From NCBI GenBank assembly GCA_903813345.2, contig CAIIXF020000012.1, positions 33,430,572 to 33,494,571 on the forward strand: DNA of 64,000 bases, read 5' to 3'. Below are positions 26,801-41,800 of this stretch, in pieces (within the stretch, counting starts at the first letter, position 1; each line of letters starts with the position of its first letter). This stretch comes from Owenia fusiformis. Taxonomy: Eukaryota > Annelida > Polychaeta > Sabellida > Oweniidae. Both the position numbers and the translations under genes were made by a program. The notes under the pieces were generated by a model that saw only the letters and a list, made by a program, of their open reading frames with translations, made no database searches and had not been told where the DNA came from.

Positions 26801-29800
26801 ATACAGTACATTCAATATGACCAATTAAGAATGACATGGAATAGATATAAGCGCCACTTTGTAAGGCAATAGACAGGGAGAAGGGAATATCAGCCATCCA
26901 TCTTGTTACGGCAGAAGTCTCTGGCTGAAGGTCTGTATGTTTCATACATTTACCTTATAACATAAATACAATACATTCAATATAACCAATTAAGAATGAC
27001 ATGGAATAGATATAAGCACCACTTTGTAAGGCAATAGACAGGGAGAAAGGAATATCAGCCATCCATCTTGTTACAGCAGAAGTCTCTGGTTGAAGGTCTG
27101 TATGTTTCATACATTTACCTTATAACATAAATACAATACATTCAATATAACCAATTAAGAATGACATGGAATAGATATAAGCACCACTTTGTAAGGCAAT
27201 AGACAATGAAAAGGGAATATCAGCCATCCATCTTGTTACAGCAGAAGTCTCTGGCTGAAGTTCTGTATGTTTCATACATTTACCTTATAACATAAATACA
27301 ATACATTCAATATAACCAATTAGGAATGACATGGATTAGATATAAGCACCACTTTGTAAGGCAATAGACAATGAAAAGGGAATATCAGCCATCCATCTTG
27401 TTACGGCAGAAGTCTCTGGCTGAAGTTCTGTATGTTTCATACATTTACCTTATAACATAAATACAGTACATTCAATATAACCAATTAAGAATGACATGGA
27501 ATAGATATAAGCACCACTTTGTAAGGCAATAGACAGAGAGAAGGGAATATCAGCCATCCATCTTGTTAAGGCAGAAGTCTCTGGTTGAAGGTCTGTATGT
27601 TTCATACATTTACCTTATAACATAAATACACTACATTCAATATAACCAATTAAGAATGACATGGATTAGATATAAGCGCCACTTTGTAAGGCAATAGACA
27701 GGGAGAAGGGAATATCAGCCATCCATCTTGTTACGGCAGAAGTCTCTGGTTGAAGGTCTGTATGCATCACACATTTACCTTATAACATAAATACAGTACA
27801 TTCAATATATAACCAATTAGGAAAATTACATCCAATGCTCAGCTCTTCTAAGGAACAACTGGATTAGATATAAGCACTTAAGGCACAAAAGATAATCATG
27901 GATAAAAGGTCAAGGTCAAAATAAGCAGCTTGATATCCATCTACGAGGCCGTAGGTTTCTTTCATGTTATCAATTTATTTCTAATATAAACAACAATTTG
28001 TTTTACAACAATTCATAGGTTGTTCATAAAATAAATTGGCAAATCACAAAATCTGCTATATTTTCAGTTCTTTTTTTGTTATATGTTCATATTTCATATT
28101 TCTACCATTTCTATATTTACTAAATAGGCACTTACATGGAAAATCTGAATCCAAGTCAACCTCATTCTTGTTAGCTTTACCCTCCAGACTTTCACATTGG
28201 CCTTTTATGCCTTTTGCCAAACCATCAGGGTTAAGAGTGGGCAATATGTGGATCCTGGTACGATCAATTAGCTAAAATAGAAATAACAGAAATTCCTTGG
28301 TGAAATATCCAAAATATGTTAAAATTACTCAGTAAAACAATGAATGTTTTAACCTGAATTTACAAAAATAATATATTATTTTAACCATGAAATGCTTGAA
28401 AATGTACTAATTATAAATAAAAAGCTCATAGAAAGGTGCAACATCTTCAATAATTTTCTATGAGCTTAATATTTGTGATTATTATGCACCTCATTAAAAT
28501 ACTCAAATCTGATTGGTTAAGAGCTGCATGGTCTATTGCCATACGTGGCACCAAGATCTCGTTCTTCGCCTCGCCTAGTTTTTTTTTTGAGGATAGGTAT
28601 TCTGGCATACCCACCTCATGGTCATCCAGTATTTGTTTAGTACTCTGCACACACATGTAGTCTAAAACTTAATATTTATTTACATACATTTAAGACATCT
28701 ACAAAAACTGCACAGAATTTTTGTATTATTTTCACAAGTTTACCTCAGTGATTAAGGAATCTTTTCTATAGTTATCCACAAGATGGCGTGCCAGTTGCAA
28801 CATTAACTCAGGACCTGCCATCTCGTTACCATGGATACCAGCAACAAACTTAACCTCAGGGACATCGACACGGTGGTTGCCAGGTGATTTAGCAATCTCT
28901 AGTACCCAGAGTTTGTTCTTTTCCACTGATTCCCCGATACTGAAATGCAACAAGAATTCAATAAGTAAAGAAATACACCATGAATCAAGAAGACAATTTT
29001 TCAAAATTAATTTATATGTTAAAATAGAATAGAATAAAGAATAGAATATAGCATAGAATACTCAAAAAATTAAAAGTATATTCATCAGAAACAAACAATC
29101 ATTCATATCAATGCCAAAAAGGGCTTTAACTTCAAATTGTCCATTCAGAAAAAAAACTGAATTGTCAGCACTCAATTAATCAATGCATAGCTATATTTGT
29201 AACAAATTCAAACATAGTTTTTCTTATTCAAATTCATTATTCGCTGTTAATAATTGGTGTGGTTCAGGACCCTTAGTTCTGCCACTTGCCCTAATCAAAA
29301 GTGTTCGCATAAGCAGGTGTTCACATTTCAAGCTCTTTAAACACATCAGTGTCCATGGAAAAAGTATTGAGAGATGTTTGGATAAACAGGTTTCACTGTA
29401 TTTAGATTCTTCTGGTATATTTGAGCAATCACCTGTAAAGTCTTGTTATATCCTTGTGGTTTGTTGAGATGTTCTTGAGCTGGTACTCCATAGCAATGTT
29501 ACTATGGTACTCCATCTTGCTAACTGCTTTTTCTAAGACAAAGTCAACATCTACAGCCTCATATGGAATGACTGTGAATGCTTTCGTCATTTCCTCATAA
29601 CCTGTAAAAAACACAAATGTTTTTAAAATCTGTAATTTCCATTGTTTTTATTTTGACAGGTGACGGGATTCGTAACTAACGACTGATTGATTTCAATGAG
29701 TTTTCCCTCTTGGTAATGGACTTTGAAAAACTGGTTGCCTATTTCTATATAGCTGTAGGTCGAATGTCTTTATTTGTACATTTTAAGCTGTGTATTGATA

Positions 29801-32800
29801 ATATATGAATATTAGTTAACTGCATGATTTTCAGTTAATTAAAGCTGGACATCGCTCCAAAACGCAATATGTTGACATATATTGTTTTTAAATTTTTTTA
29901 GCTCTAATATAAAGTTTATGTAAATAAAAATTGTTTTTTTCTGCGTTATATCAAAGAACAATCATTTAGTTAAAAAAAATAAAAAGGCGAATGCGGGATT
30001 CGATCGCGGGCCTCCCGCGTGCTAAGCGAGAATTGTACCCCTAGACCACCGTCTTCTAATGAATGTTGGAAGTAATTAAACGCTACTTATTTTGAATGCT
30101 ATGATTCGGAAGTGACGTCACGTTCTTCATTTAGAAACTTTTCCAAAATCATATCGTCGGCGCCGATCGAAGCAATTCAATGAATTATCTTTGAAATGAC
30201 ACATTTATCGTAAGTATATCTACACAAGATTTGCCCCATTTGTTCATCATTCTATAATCTTTCATTAGGCTCAAAATGATAAAGTTCACCCCCGAAACCA
30301 ACCCAAGATTGCGTTTCGGAGCGCAGTCCAGCTTTAACAAAGACATTTTAGCATTAGGCCATTCAGAATTTGATAAATGTTTAATGTCACCTTACTTCTA
30401 TAATTAAGGCAAATTAATTAAGGGTTTTGTCTTTTAAGTTTTCTCCACTGGCTTCTAAGATGTCTCCCTTTATCAAGATGTTAAACATGGAAATTTACCT
30501 TCAGCGCAAGCTTGTATTTGATATTGTCCTTCTGGTAAGACATGGAAATATTCCCCCAGGGATGACACACTCACATTCTGGCCATGCCCAAGGATACGTA
30601 AGGTCGAATCACTCAGTATCCTTCCATCTTTTCCTTTTATAGTCCCTCGTATGCCTAAATCGTAAACATAACTTTATATATGTATACACCCCCAAAATGC
30701 AATCTGATTTTCGACGCCGTTTCGGTGCCAAATTCCGGTGCCGTTTCGGCATAAAATAAAGAGATCATACTCCATTAACATACGTCATCAAAGATCTTTC
30801 TTATGCAACCTGACTTGGTTTCACTCTGAAGTACATATTTTTTCTTAGTTTTTTTCTTTATTCCTGTTAAATACATTGAAATATACAATACATAGACTGC
30901 CAAAGTTAAAAACATTGGTGGCAGTTTTTTGAAAAAATATGTTTGTAATTCTTACGCATTTATAAAACAAACAAGTGATGGAAAGCATCAAGGATGATTG
31001 GCTCCCAGGGATGCCACTCAATATTTTCCAGCAATGAATTTGCAAAAATGTTGTTATTCTGAAATTATGACCGACTGTAAATAATCAAAAGTTCAAAAGA
31101 TTCGAACCAATATCTTGATCATTTCTTGTATGTTATTTTTTGTTTGGAAATAAGACCAAAATTCGAGATCTAAATTCTGATCTGAAGTGAATAAAATGGC
31201 GGCTGTTTGAATTTTGTAATTAAGACAACTGCATATATGGCAGTATATCGAGTTGGAACCCTGGGAGCCAATCCTCCTCGGAAGGCATGAATTATTGTTA
31301 CCCTTTTTGAAATCCATAACTTGAGAAAAGCTTGATATCCTGAGAAATTTCTTTTACCTTGTCTAGATTTCTCGAGAAAATTCTTCAGTGGTTCCAGGTT
31401 CTCTTTATAGACATTAGGCAGATCTTTAGCAACTGGATATTTACAACAGCTTATTGCAGGTGAAACCTTAATAACACAATTACATACATTAAAATTAACA
31501 ATAAAAAGTTAAGCTTGTGTAAATTGAACAGCTTCGATATCTCTAAAATGTATGCCACGGGGGAGGTAGGTGTTCCATTTACAGAGGTTCATTTTACCTT
31601 GGTTGTTTAATGGTATTCTGAAAAGTGTTTCAATTATGAAGATGCATGACAGAGGCTTTTCCACTTCAAAGGTTTACCTTAAATAGGTATCCTTCCTCTA
31701 TATACTGTACTCTCGGTATATCATTCAGGTGCGATTTAGTTTCGCTCTTTTCGCAATTGTGGTAAAATCGCGAAAAATGAAACTCGCAAAATTAATTAAT
31801 TTTTCATGGTTATTTTCATATAGGAATGGTTAAGCATAATGCGACATTTCTGGCTTTACATACCATTAAAGTTCCATGTTTGAGAAAAGCATAATCCATT
31901 AGACTGCCTTCTCTGTCCATGACTTCACTTCCATGTACAACACCAGAGACACCTTTCTCAGCACACAAATTAGCGTTGGCATACGTGTCAGCTAACATGC
32001 GTAATGTGGTTTCACTGTCAGTGACACTCGTCTTTTCACCTGCAGAGTTGATTTGTTTAGAATCAAGTGGATACCTAAAATATGAAAAATTCAGTATTAG
32101 TTTCTTCCTAGAATCATGCAACTATGGATAACATGGCCCATAGTCGAAATGACTTATTCTATAAAATCAATGTTCCACTATCGATATTGCCCATTTACAT
32201 AGCATATGAATGTAAAGGTTTTTGCATACTATATGAAAGTAAAAGGTTCAGGACACTGTTTACCAATTAAAGGAATTTCCTTGCAAGACCATTTCTCTCT
32301 CAATGTTTTGATATGGTCAATATCGATCATTTAAAAATTTGTAGTGCTCATTTCCAGTAGTCTGCCATCTTTTAAGATTTCAAGAAGGAAGTGATGTCAT
32401 CGACATGTCAGGAGAGAAATGGTCTGGCAAGGTATATTCCTTTAAACATATTTAGGAGAAAATACTAGCATATAATAAAGCTTTAAGTGAATATACCTAA
32501 GATTTATGGCTCCACCCTGTAGGTTAATTGCTGTGTGAATGTGTTGCTTCTCAAGGAAATTCTTAAGAAAGTTGACTTCTTCTATTTTCTGAAAGAATAC
32601 AAATTTTGATATTAGTTTTACCTTGTCGTGATTTAAGAATTGTTACAATACACCAAACATGATATAATGGGACTCATTGCTGTTATGGTTTCTGGTGATA
32701 TACTTTTGCACACTTATGGTTCTTTATTCACCAGTGGATAAATATGAAAGCTCTCATAATCATAGGATATCCTGAACTTACACTGTCTAAAAAATTGTTT

Positions 32801-35800
32801 TTGTAGCAATAAGACAGTGGACATTTCACAATAAGATTTTAGATTGATTTTATATGCAATATAAGCAATCTAATGCATTGCATAACCAGTAGTTACATAT
32901 TACATAGGATTCTATGACAGATTTACAAAATGGGTCCAGAAAAAGTGTTCACATTAAGAGGTATTCAGAGGTGTTACAAGTTTCTCTGTACTAAAATAGT
33001 GCTACACCCTTAAATACTGATATCTGTACTATAGTTTGCACATACAGAATCTTGTGTTCCAAATTCAAACTCCAAATGTCGTCCCTTGTAGCTTTCCCCA
33101 GTACAGTCACCCAGCATTGCCTTGGTAACATCTGGGTTGATGTTGATGATCATATGAACAACAACATTATCAAGGATGTTAACAGTCCCTAGGTCCTTTT
33201 TGGCGTAACCTGAAATCAAAATAATGTAATATCAGGGGTTTCATTAGCAGCAGGCAACAGGCGATTTTCAACAGTTGTTTTCACAAAATCGACTGTTGTT
33301 TTTAGGGTCTTTTCAGCTTTTCCATGTTAAATTTCTGATTTCCATTAATTCTCCCTGTTGTTTTCATTTATTTAGCCTGTTGTGAGTGAGAAATTCTAGT
33401 GAAACCCCTAAATATACAGTAAAACTTGTCTTATGAGAACAATCCTGGGATCATAATAAAGTGTTCAATTGGCAGGTGTTCAAATTTGTAGGTTTTTCAA
33501 CAGAAGAACACAAGTTTTACTGTACTGCAATTCTGATCTAAACCTGTAGGCTTTTATGAAATCAGAACACAATTGGGATCAGACTTGTGTTCAATTAGCA
33601 GTTGTTCGATTTAGAGGTTTCCTAACATGAAGGTCTTTGGTAGATTAAGAGAATGAGACAGAAAAAAGTGTTCACATTGAGAGGTATTCAGAGACAGGTG
33701 TTCAAATATATAAAGGTTTACTGTACTGCAAATCTGATCTAAGCCTATAGGCTTTTATGTAAAATGAAACATGACGTTTGAAATAAGAACTCATGTGTGA
33801 TGGCCATTATGTTCTTATGTTCTATATATCCCTACCTTCAAATAAATGTCTTGCGAATCTGACCAAAACCTCGGTTCCTATAGGGTCATCTCCATTGAGC
33901 CCAGCCAGCAGGGCCACATGTGGAACATTGCCTGAAGTAATTCCAGACACCTGCAGGTGGCCTATACTGTGGCCCTCAAATGTACGTCCCAGGCTGGAGT
34001 ACTTTCCAATGTCAGGATGAGATTTGGCTAAAGAGTTAAGCTGATAATCAATATCAGTTGTGTAAGCATCGGTGGCTATGTTGGCACTGATCTGAAAGTC
34101 ATGCTGCTGGGACCAGCTCTCTATGCCGGATTGTGAAAGGGTGAAGTTCACCTGAATGGCCTCATTGGTTCCGACCACAACTGAATGGCTCACAGGAGTG
34201 TAACTGGAGTAGAAATACATAGGGGGTGAATAGGTATGAAGTAAAAATACATAGGGGGTGAATAGGTATGAAGTAGAAATACATAGGGGGTAAATAGGTA
34301 TGAAGTAGAAATACATAGGGGGTGAATAGGTATGAAGTAGAAATACATAGGGGGTAAATAGGTATGAAGTAGAAATACATAGGGGGTGAATAGGTATGAA
34401 GTAGAAATACATAGGGGGTGAATAGGTATGAAGTAGAAATACATAGGGGGTGAATAGGTATGAAGTAGAAATACATAGGGGGTGAATAGGTATGAAGTAG
34501 AAATACATAGGGGGTGAATAGGTATGAAGTAGAAATACATAGGGGGTGAATAGGTATGAAGTAGAAATACATAGGGGGTGAATAGGTATGAAGTAGAAAT
34601 ACATAGGGGGTGAATAGGTATGAAGTAGAAATACATAGGAGGTGAATAGGTATGAAGTAGAAATACATGGAGGGGTGAATAGGTATGAGGTAGAAATACA
34701 TAGGGGTGAATTGTTTTCATATGTTTAATTTTAATCTTGTTATCTAAATATAGAAAAACAAAATAATACTGAAAATTATAATCAAAACAAAATTCCTCAT
34801 AATACAAGTCAATTCTGTTTGCTGGTTCTGGAACCCCTGTCCGTGATTAAAGTGAAATCATTTGTTTTGTAAGACAAAAAGTAAAACAAATGTTATTCCT
34901 TCAAATATAATATGTAAGCTAAATAAATATTCATAGCTACCCTTTTTTAGTTGCAGTCACTGTGTAAGTCCCTGGTGCCAGCAGTCTCCAGTAGTCACCA
35001 TCTAGGGCAGTATGTAGAGAATGATCGATCCCTGCTACAGATATTGTGGCATTCACCAGTGGCAGTCCAGTGAGTCCATCTGTGACAAACCCTCTTACAC
35101 CCTTATGTAACTGAAGTGAATATATAGTCAGATCAATAGTAGCATTGGTTCTTGTGTGATAATCGCCTCGTCACAAAATATATTAGCCTAACCTTATGAG
35201 AGCAGGCCCGTAGCCAGGGGGCCCGACCCTCACTCCCCAGCCAAAATTTATTTCTTCATCATGCAGTTTTTAACTATTCTGAGCGATTTTGGGCCAAAAT
35301 GTGAACCCCTGGAATTTTTTATAAGTAAACCCCCTTGGCAAAAGCTGGCTTCAGGCCTGGAGAGTATAACATGGACATTGTTTTGATGCCAATGGTCCTA
35401 GTATATGTGAACACTCAGTACATGAGATGTGGAATTCACACCGTAGCAGATGTAGTAGGTACCTGTATCAAAGATTGGATGGGAGCTATTAGGCTCTGTT
35501 TGATCTTTAATACAGGCCCCTGTGGGACCATGGTTCACGACTTGAAAACATAATTGTGGCAATTTAACATATTGGCGTTAAGCACATTGGCTATTAGGCA
35601 ACTAGAATTTTATTTTAAGATAATTGTCAAAATTGAAAAGTGATCGTCATTGGTAGTCAGAATTGACCTCTTCTAGCTTACCTAGAACATCTTTATTACA
35701 CATTAATATTGTCATAAGTGAATATCTGGAGTAGTATAAAAAGTAATTGGACTAGTGTGACATTTAAATTGAGGTTTCAAGAAAGTTTGAAGAGCAGATA

Positions 35801-38800
35801 GTACTTCACTCCATGCTTGGCTGACAGAGAGATGCAGAAAAAGTGCAATGTTTACCATGCAAACATTAACTATACAATGTATACTCATGAACTTAATGTA
35901 TTATTTTTCACTCTGGTCCAATAGACGATCTTACCTGAACCATGTATACCACAAGTTGGTATATAAAGCACTTAAGATGAGAAAATAGTAGTATGAGAAG
36001 AGGTCCTTTTCCCATAATGCATTAATTTAGCAGACGATCTTACCTGAACCATGTATACCAGGAGAGGGTACTTGTTGGCCAACCAATAGCTCTCAAGGTC
36101 AGCAGCAAATGGATACTTGGTACACCCAAGCTCTATTGTGATTTCAAAACAGTTGGTGTTTATGTAATTCCAATCTTGCATGCCTCCTAATATGGTAAAA
36201 CAGGAATCATTCAGTGCGGTGGTTGTATGACAATAGAGTACATAACGGAGCATATTATACAACAGTACAACAAGGGTAGTGCAGGGTTCAAACACATGTT
36301 TCATAATCTTGCAAAATACAACATAGTACAGTATGTGTATAAGGGCTTAACATGCAGAGTATATGTATATTCGAAACAAGCTGACTGGCACTTAATATTT
36401 AAGATACATACAGAAGTTTGAAGCAGTTATGGAGATATAACTTAAATCACTTAAAGGCATGGATGAACTTGATGTCAACTGTGAAATGCTCCGAATTTGA
36501 TATGTCGATTGAGTACCGCGAAACCTGCCTAATCTGAATGCAAGTGGAGTCTGAGCCAAAAGTGTTCAGATTGGCAGGTGTTCACATGTTCAGCCTGGAT
36601 GTCTGTAGTCAATTATAAACAAGGCATTAACATGCAAAATATCACCACCTGCTATTTGTTATAGATGCCAAATGCCAAACACCAACCACTAAATGCCAAA
36701 GACCAACTGATGGACACTAAAGGCTGAACGCCAAGTGCCGCCCTCCAAAAAGTTTGAGACAGTAACAATATGTCACTACTTCTGATGGTGACATAAAAAT
36801 GATGCAGAAAAAAGCATTCACATCGAGATATGTTCAGATTAGAGATGCATTCTGATAGGATATTCCAGTTGAACAGTAATCGGAATTGCAAGCAAATTGG
36901 GTCATGGTTTAGGTTATCATGGAGGTCTGGCTTGGGATCCAAAGGGCTTTGGGGCCATTCCAAGTAATAGTATGGTTTTAATTACCATGATGAAGGATTA
37001 TCGATTTTATTGTTACCTGCCACACTGTACCATTGGGCCCCGTTGGTGATGCCATCTTGGAAATATTCCCCAGAGCTTGTCCCACATGGGTGGCCACTAT
37101 GCATGGTTGAATGGGCCTGAAACGTAACAAAATTCAGAATTTTTTTTACACATAATAGGATTTAATTTGTACTGATGCCCTTTCAAGGCCAGGCGTACAT
37201 CCAACAATTACAATCTTCAATTACAGTAAATTAAGTAAAGGATTTTTACTTTTTCCATATACAGATAAATATTTAATGTCTATTGAAAGTACAATCAATT
37301 CCCTTATATCAACTAGATAATGGCAACTCCGCGGAGTAGCAAATCCCAACGAACAAAATATCAATTACCAAATTCAAATCAATTATACTCATTACTTTAG
37401 TTAAAATTGAAAAAATTAGATTTTAGAATTGCGAATTCCTGCAAAGCAGCCATTTTGAATTTTCTGAGGTACAAATCTGAAAAATAATACCATAATTGTG
37501 ATCTACTCCAAAATTCCTTCAATTTGAGTATAATATAGCCATACTTTGAAGCGATCGAAAAATTATTGCGAAATCGTACATTAGACGGCCATTTTGAATT
37601 TTACGAGGCTCGAATCAGAAAAAAGATACAATATTTGCAATCTACTCTTAATTGCTTTTCATTTGAGTATAATAAAGCTATACTTCAGAAAGATCTAAAA
37701 ATTAGCGAAAATTTCTGTTTTTCTGACCCCCCATACACAGCCCCTGGGGGTCAGGATGAAAAACACAGAATATATGTGAAATAGATAAATGTTGTGAATA
37801 TACTGCCAAAATTTCAAACAATAATATTAATTACTTTGGTTTAGAATGAAAAATTTATGATTTTTGCGAAAAAGTCCCGTCATTTCTAAACCGGCGGCCA
37901 TCTTGAAGAAATTTTTTTGCGTAAAACTATTTACCAATATACATCTTTCCACCAAATATGAAGAAAATCCGTGCACTAGTATTTGAGTTATCTTCCAGAC
38001 GAACGGACTGACTGACAGACGGATGGAGGGCTTCACTATATCCCTACCAAACTTCGTTCGTTGGGATAATAAACTCACCAATGAATAGGACTCCGCTAAC
38101 CATCTAAATGCCTTATCATCTGGGCATTTACTATATATGCTATGTCCAAGTCTGATGTCATCATCCCAGGGGTAATTGGCCACAAGGGAGCCCCCGTGGA
38201 GATTGGCGGACAGGACAAATGGATATTCTTTGATCCACTTCATCACAGCTTTTGTCTCTGGCTCCTGCTTTGCATTCTTGGTAGTTGTGTGGAACTGGTC
38301 GGGAAAGTTGCGGTTTAGATCAACATTGTGAGCGTTTGAACGTCCATTCACTCCCATGGCATCCCCTTGCAAAATATATGTAACTTTTGCAATTTTCATG
38401 GATAATACTATTATAACAGGTTAGCCTTAAGTATCCATGCAACAAGTGGTATTTTTGTTGACAAAAAATAAATAAAGTTGATAAATATAAATGAATTAAA
38501 TAACCTTACAGCTAAATACTCATTTTGCTGAAATATTTTTTCAAAATATTTTTACACAACCACTGACTATGCGTCATAGTTTGGATTTCCATGGACTTTA
38601 TGCACCATAGGACTTTATCCACCGTAGTGTGGATTTCCATTAACTATATCCACCATAGTGTGGATTTCCATTAACTATATCCACCATAATGTGGATATCC
38701 CTTAACTATATCCACCATAGTGTGGACTTCCCATAGTGTGGATTTCCATTAACTATGCACCATAGTGTGGATTTCCATTAACTATATCCACCATAGTGTG

Positions 38801-41800
38801 GATTTCCATTAACTATATCCACCATAGTGTGGATTTACATTAACTATATCCACCATAGTGTGGATTTACATTAACTATATCCACCATAGTGTGGATTTAC
38901 ATTAACTATATCCACCATAGTGTGGATTTCCATTAACTATATCCACCATTGTGTGGATTTCCAATAACTATATCCACCATAGTGTGGATTTCCATTAACT
39001 ATATCCACCATAGTGTGGATTTCCATTAACTATATCCACCATAGTGTGGATTTCCATTAACTATATCCACCATAGTGTGGATTTCCATTAAATATATCCA
39101 CCATAATGTGGATTTCTGTTAACTATATCCACCATAGTGTGGATTTCCATTAACTATATCCACCATTGTGTGGATTTCCATTAACTATATCCACCATAGT
39201 GTGGATTTCCATTAATAATATCCACCATTGTGTGGATTTCCATTTACTATATCCACCATAGTGTGAATTTCCATTAACTATATCCACCACAGTGTGGATT
39301 TCTATTAACTATATCCACCATAGTGTGGATTTCCATTAACTATATCCACCATAGTGTGGATTTCCATAAACTATATCCACCATAGTGTGGATTTCCATTA
39401 ACTATATCCACCATTGTGTGGATTTCCATTAACTATATCCACCATAGTGTGGATTTCCATTAACTATATCCACCATAGTGTGGATTTCCATTAACTAATC
39501 CACCATTGTGTGGATTTTCATTAACTATATCCACCATAGTGTGGATTTCCATTAACTATATCAACCATAGTGTGGATTTCCATTAACTATATCCACCATA
39601 GTGTGGATTTCCATTAAATATATCCACCATAGTGTGGATTTCCATTAACTTTATCCACCATAGTGTGGATTTCCATTAACTATATCCACCATAGTGTGGA
39701 TTATTAATAACTATATCCACCATAGTGTGGATTTCCATTAACTATATCCACCATAGTGTGGATTTCCTTTAACTATATCCACCATAGTGTGGATTTCCAT
39801 TAACTATATCCACCATAGTGTGGATTTTCATTAACTATATTCACCATAGTGTGGATTTCCATTAACTATGCACCAAGTACACATTCCTCTACTCACCTTC
39901 ATGTGATGCTTCATGGCCATCAGGATTCATGGTTGGCATGATGTGTATACGTGTCATGTTAACTGCTAGGGACACAAGCTCATTGTGGGCGTAGTTCTCA
40001 CATAGGAATTGAATATACAACAACAGCATCTCTCTGCCTACAACCTCATTACCATGCATGTTGCCAATGTACTTGAACTCCGGCTCACCTAAAGAATAAA
40101 ACAAGCATGTTGCCAATGTACTTGAACTCTGGCTCACCTAAAAACAAGGATGATCCATATAATTGAACCATGGTTCAGAAAAAGAATATAACAAGGATTT
40201 TCCTTTGTATTTTCTTTGAAAAGTAAATATCAAATGTTCTAACAAGAATTAAATCAAATGAGTAACTTAGGTTTATTTTGATTTGCACCACCAATGTTCA
40301 TTGGACTAACAGTTGATTCCAAAAACATTTACTAACATATTTATTTTTCTTGATGTTGAAAACAAAAAAATGAAAATATTTGAAATTCCTACCAGGTTCA
40401 TGCCTGCCAGGATTGTCTGATATCTCAAGGGTCCATAAATCACGATTTTTTACCGATCTTCCAACAGAATACAGCCGAGTGATTCCTGGGTATTTATTGG
40501 CGATGATTTGCATGAACTCAGTCATCTCTTGGTGGTTGTGGTGCTTGAACTGAGTGGGTTCTATAAATTTAGCATTGTCTCTATGTTCACTATCAGAAAG
40601 TTTATTAACATGTTCAACAAGAGAATGCAGTGTTGCTGGGTAGTCAAGGGTAACTGCTGATGATGCACGTGTTGTCATGGTTGCTGCTGTTGGTGTTGTT
40701 TTGGTTGGTTTATCTGTTGCAATTCTGTTGTTGTTATCGTCAGATGCCGCTGTTTGTTTGAGTGTTACGTTAAGAATGGTGGCTGGCCCATCAGTGACAA
40801 CTACGCCATCTATTGTGTATTTCTGGTATCTACAATGTATATTTATATGTTTGAATCTTTCAATTATTCGTCAAATAAACAAAGTCTGCCCCTAGTTATC
40901 AAATAATTTGAGTGGGGGATTAAACATTGACAATTCTGGCCAAAAACATTGTTGTCTGCTGAGTATTAAATTGGGATTTATGATTTCAACAAAAACGCAT
41001 ATGTACATGTCGGTACATGTATAGATGGTAAAGGTTACAAGTATATTGATAACCAAGATGGCGCATACCCAGAATTCATAAAAGGACCTATACCCATATA
41101 AAAACGAATCTCTAAATCCCCCTTTTATAGACAATAAAGATCAAAAGTGTGAGCATTTCAATTACAGGCTACATAAAAAATGGATGTATTTACCCATGCT
41201 GCACTACGGTTATGTTATAGGTCCCAGGCAGTAGAAGTCGCCAGTAATAACCAGAGTCTGTTGATTCAACTAAATGTGCAATTGGATGCTTGTTGGAGTC
41301 AGTTACAAGGATTGAAGCTCCTTTAATAGGGTCCTTGGTGTCTTCATCTGTGATACGTCCTTTGATACCTCTGTGAACCTGTAGTGGAAAGAGTGATGTC
41401 AACGGATTGGGTTAGATCCGATATAAACAAGGTACCGACATGACAAAAATGTTGCCAGTTGGTAATTAATTGCAAAAGCGTATCAGTTGTTACAATCACC
41501 AAGCATTACAAAAACAGAGAACAAAATCTAACGTTACATCAAAATATGATATGAGTAAATCTGAAATAATTTGTTGGTAAATGAGTCAAGAATGGAAAGT
41601 GCAGAATTGCAAAATCATAACTCAGATCACAAGAACAAAATAATAAAAATAATTCCATAATTCTTAGGACATATAACTGATTAAAGTCTGATATCAAACA
41701 TGCCGAAAAAGTGCTTTAAGCATAGACCTGTTACATGTATGCCCTTCCTAAGACCTTTCCCTTCCCAAGGCCACTTCCCTTCTCAAAGCCTTTCCCTTCC

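Noticed and set aside
19353-27830. CRISPR array or ordinary satellite
   Set aside because: No spacers; units are contiguous 165-bp copies. The exon 19 content and splice site show the origin.
29986-30055. Functional tRNA-Ala gene
   Set aside because: Acceptor and T stems do not pair; it sits inside a MITE.
34162-34807. Three overlapping minus-strand ORFs (179-260 codons, LHTYSPP repeats)
   Set aside because: Produced by the 32-bp array. Only the part from 34203 downward is real coding sequence (CPD exon 10).
38565-39872. 31-bp array as another splice-site array
   Set aside because: It lies near the exon 5 donor but the unit does not contain that donor or exon sequence.
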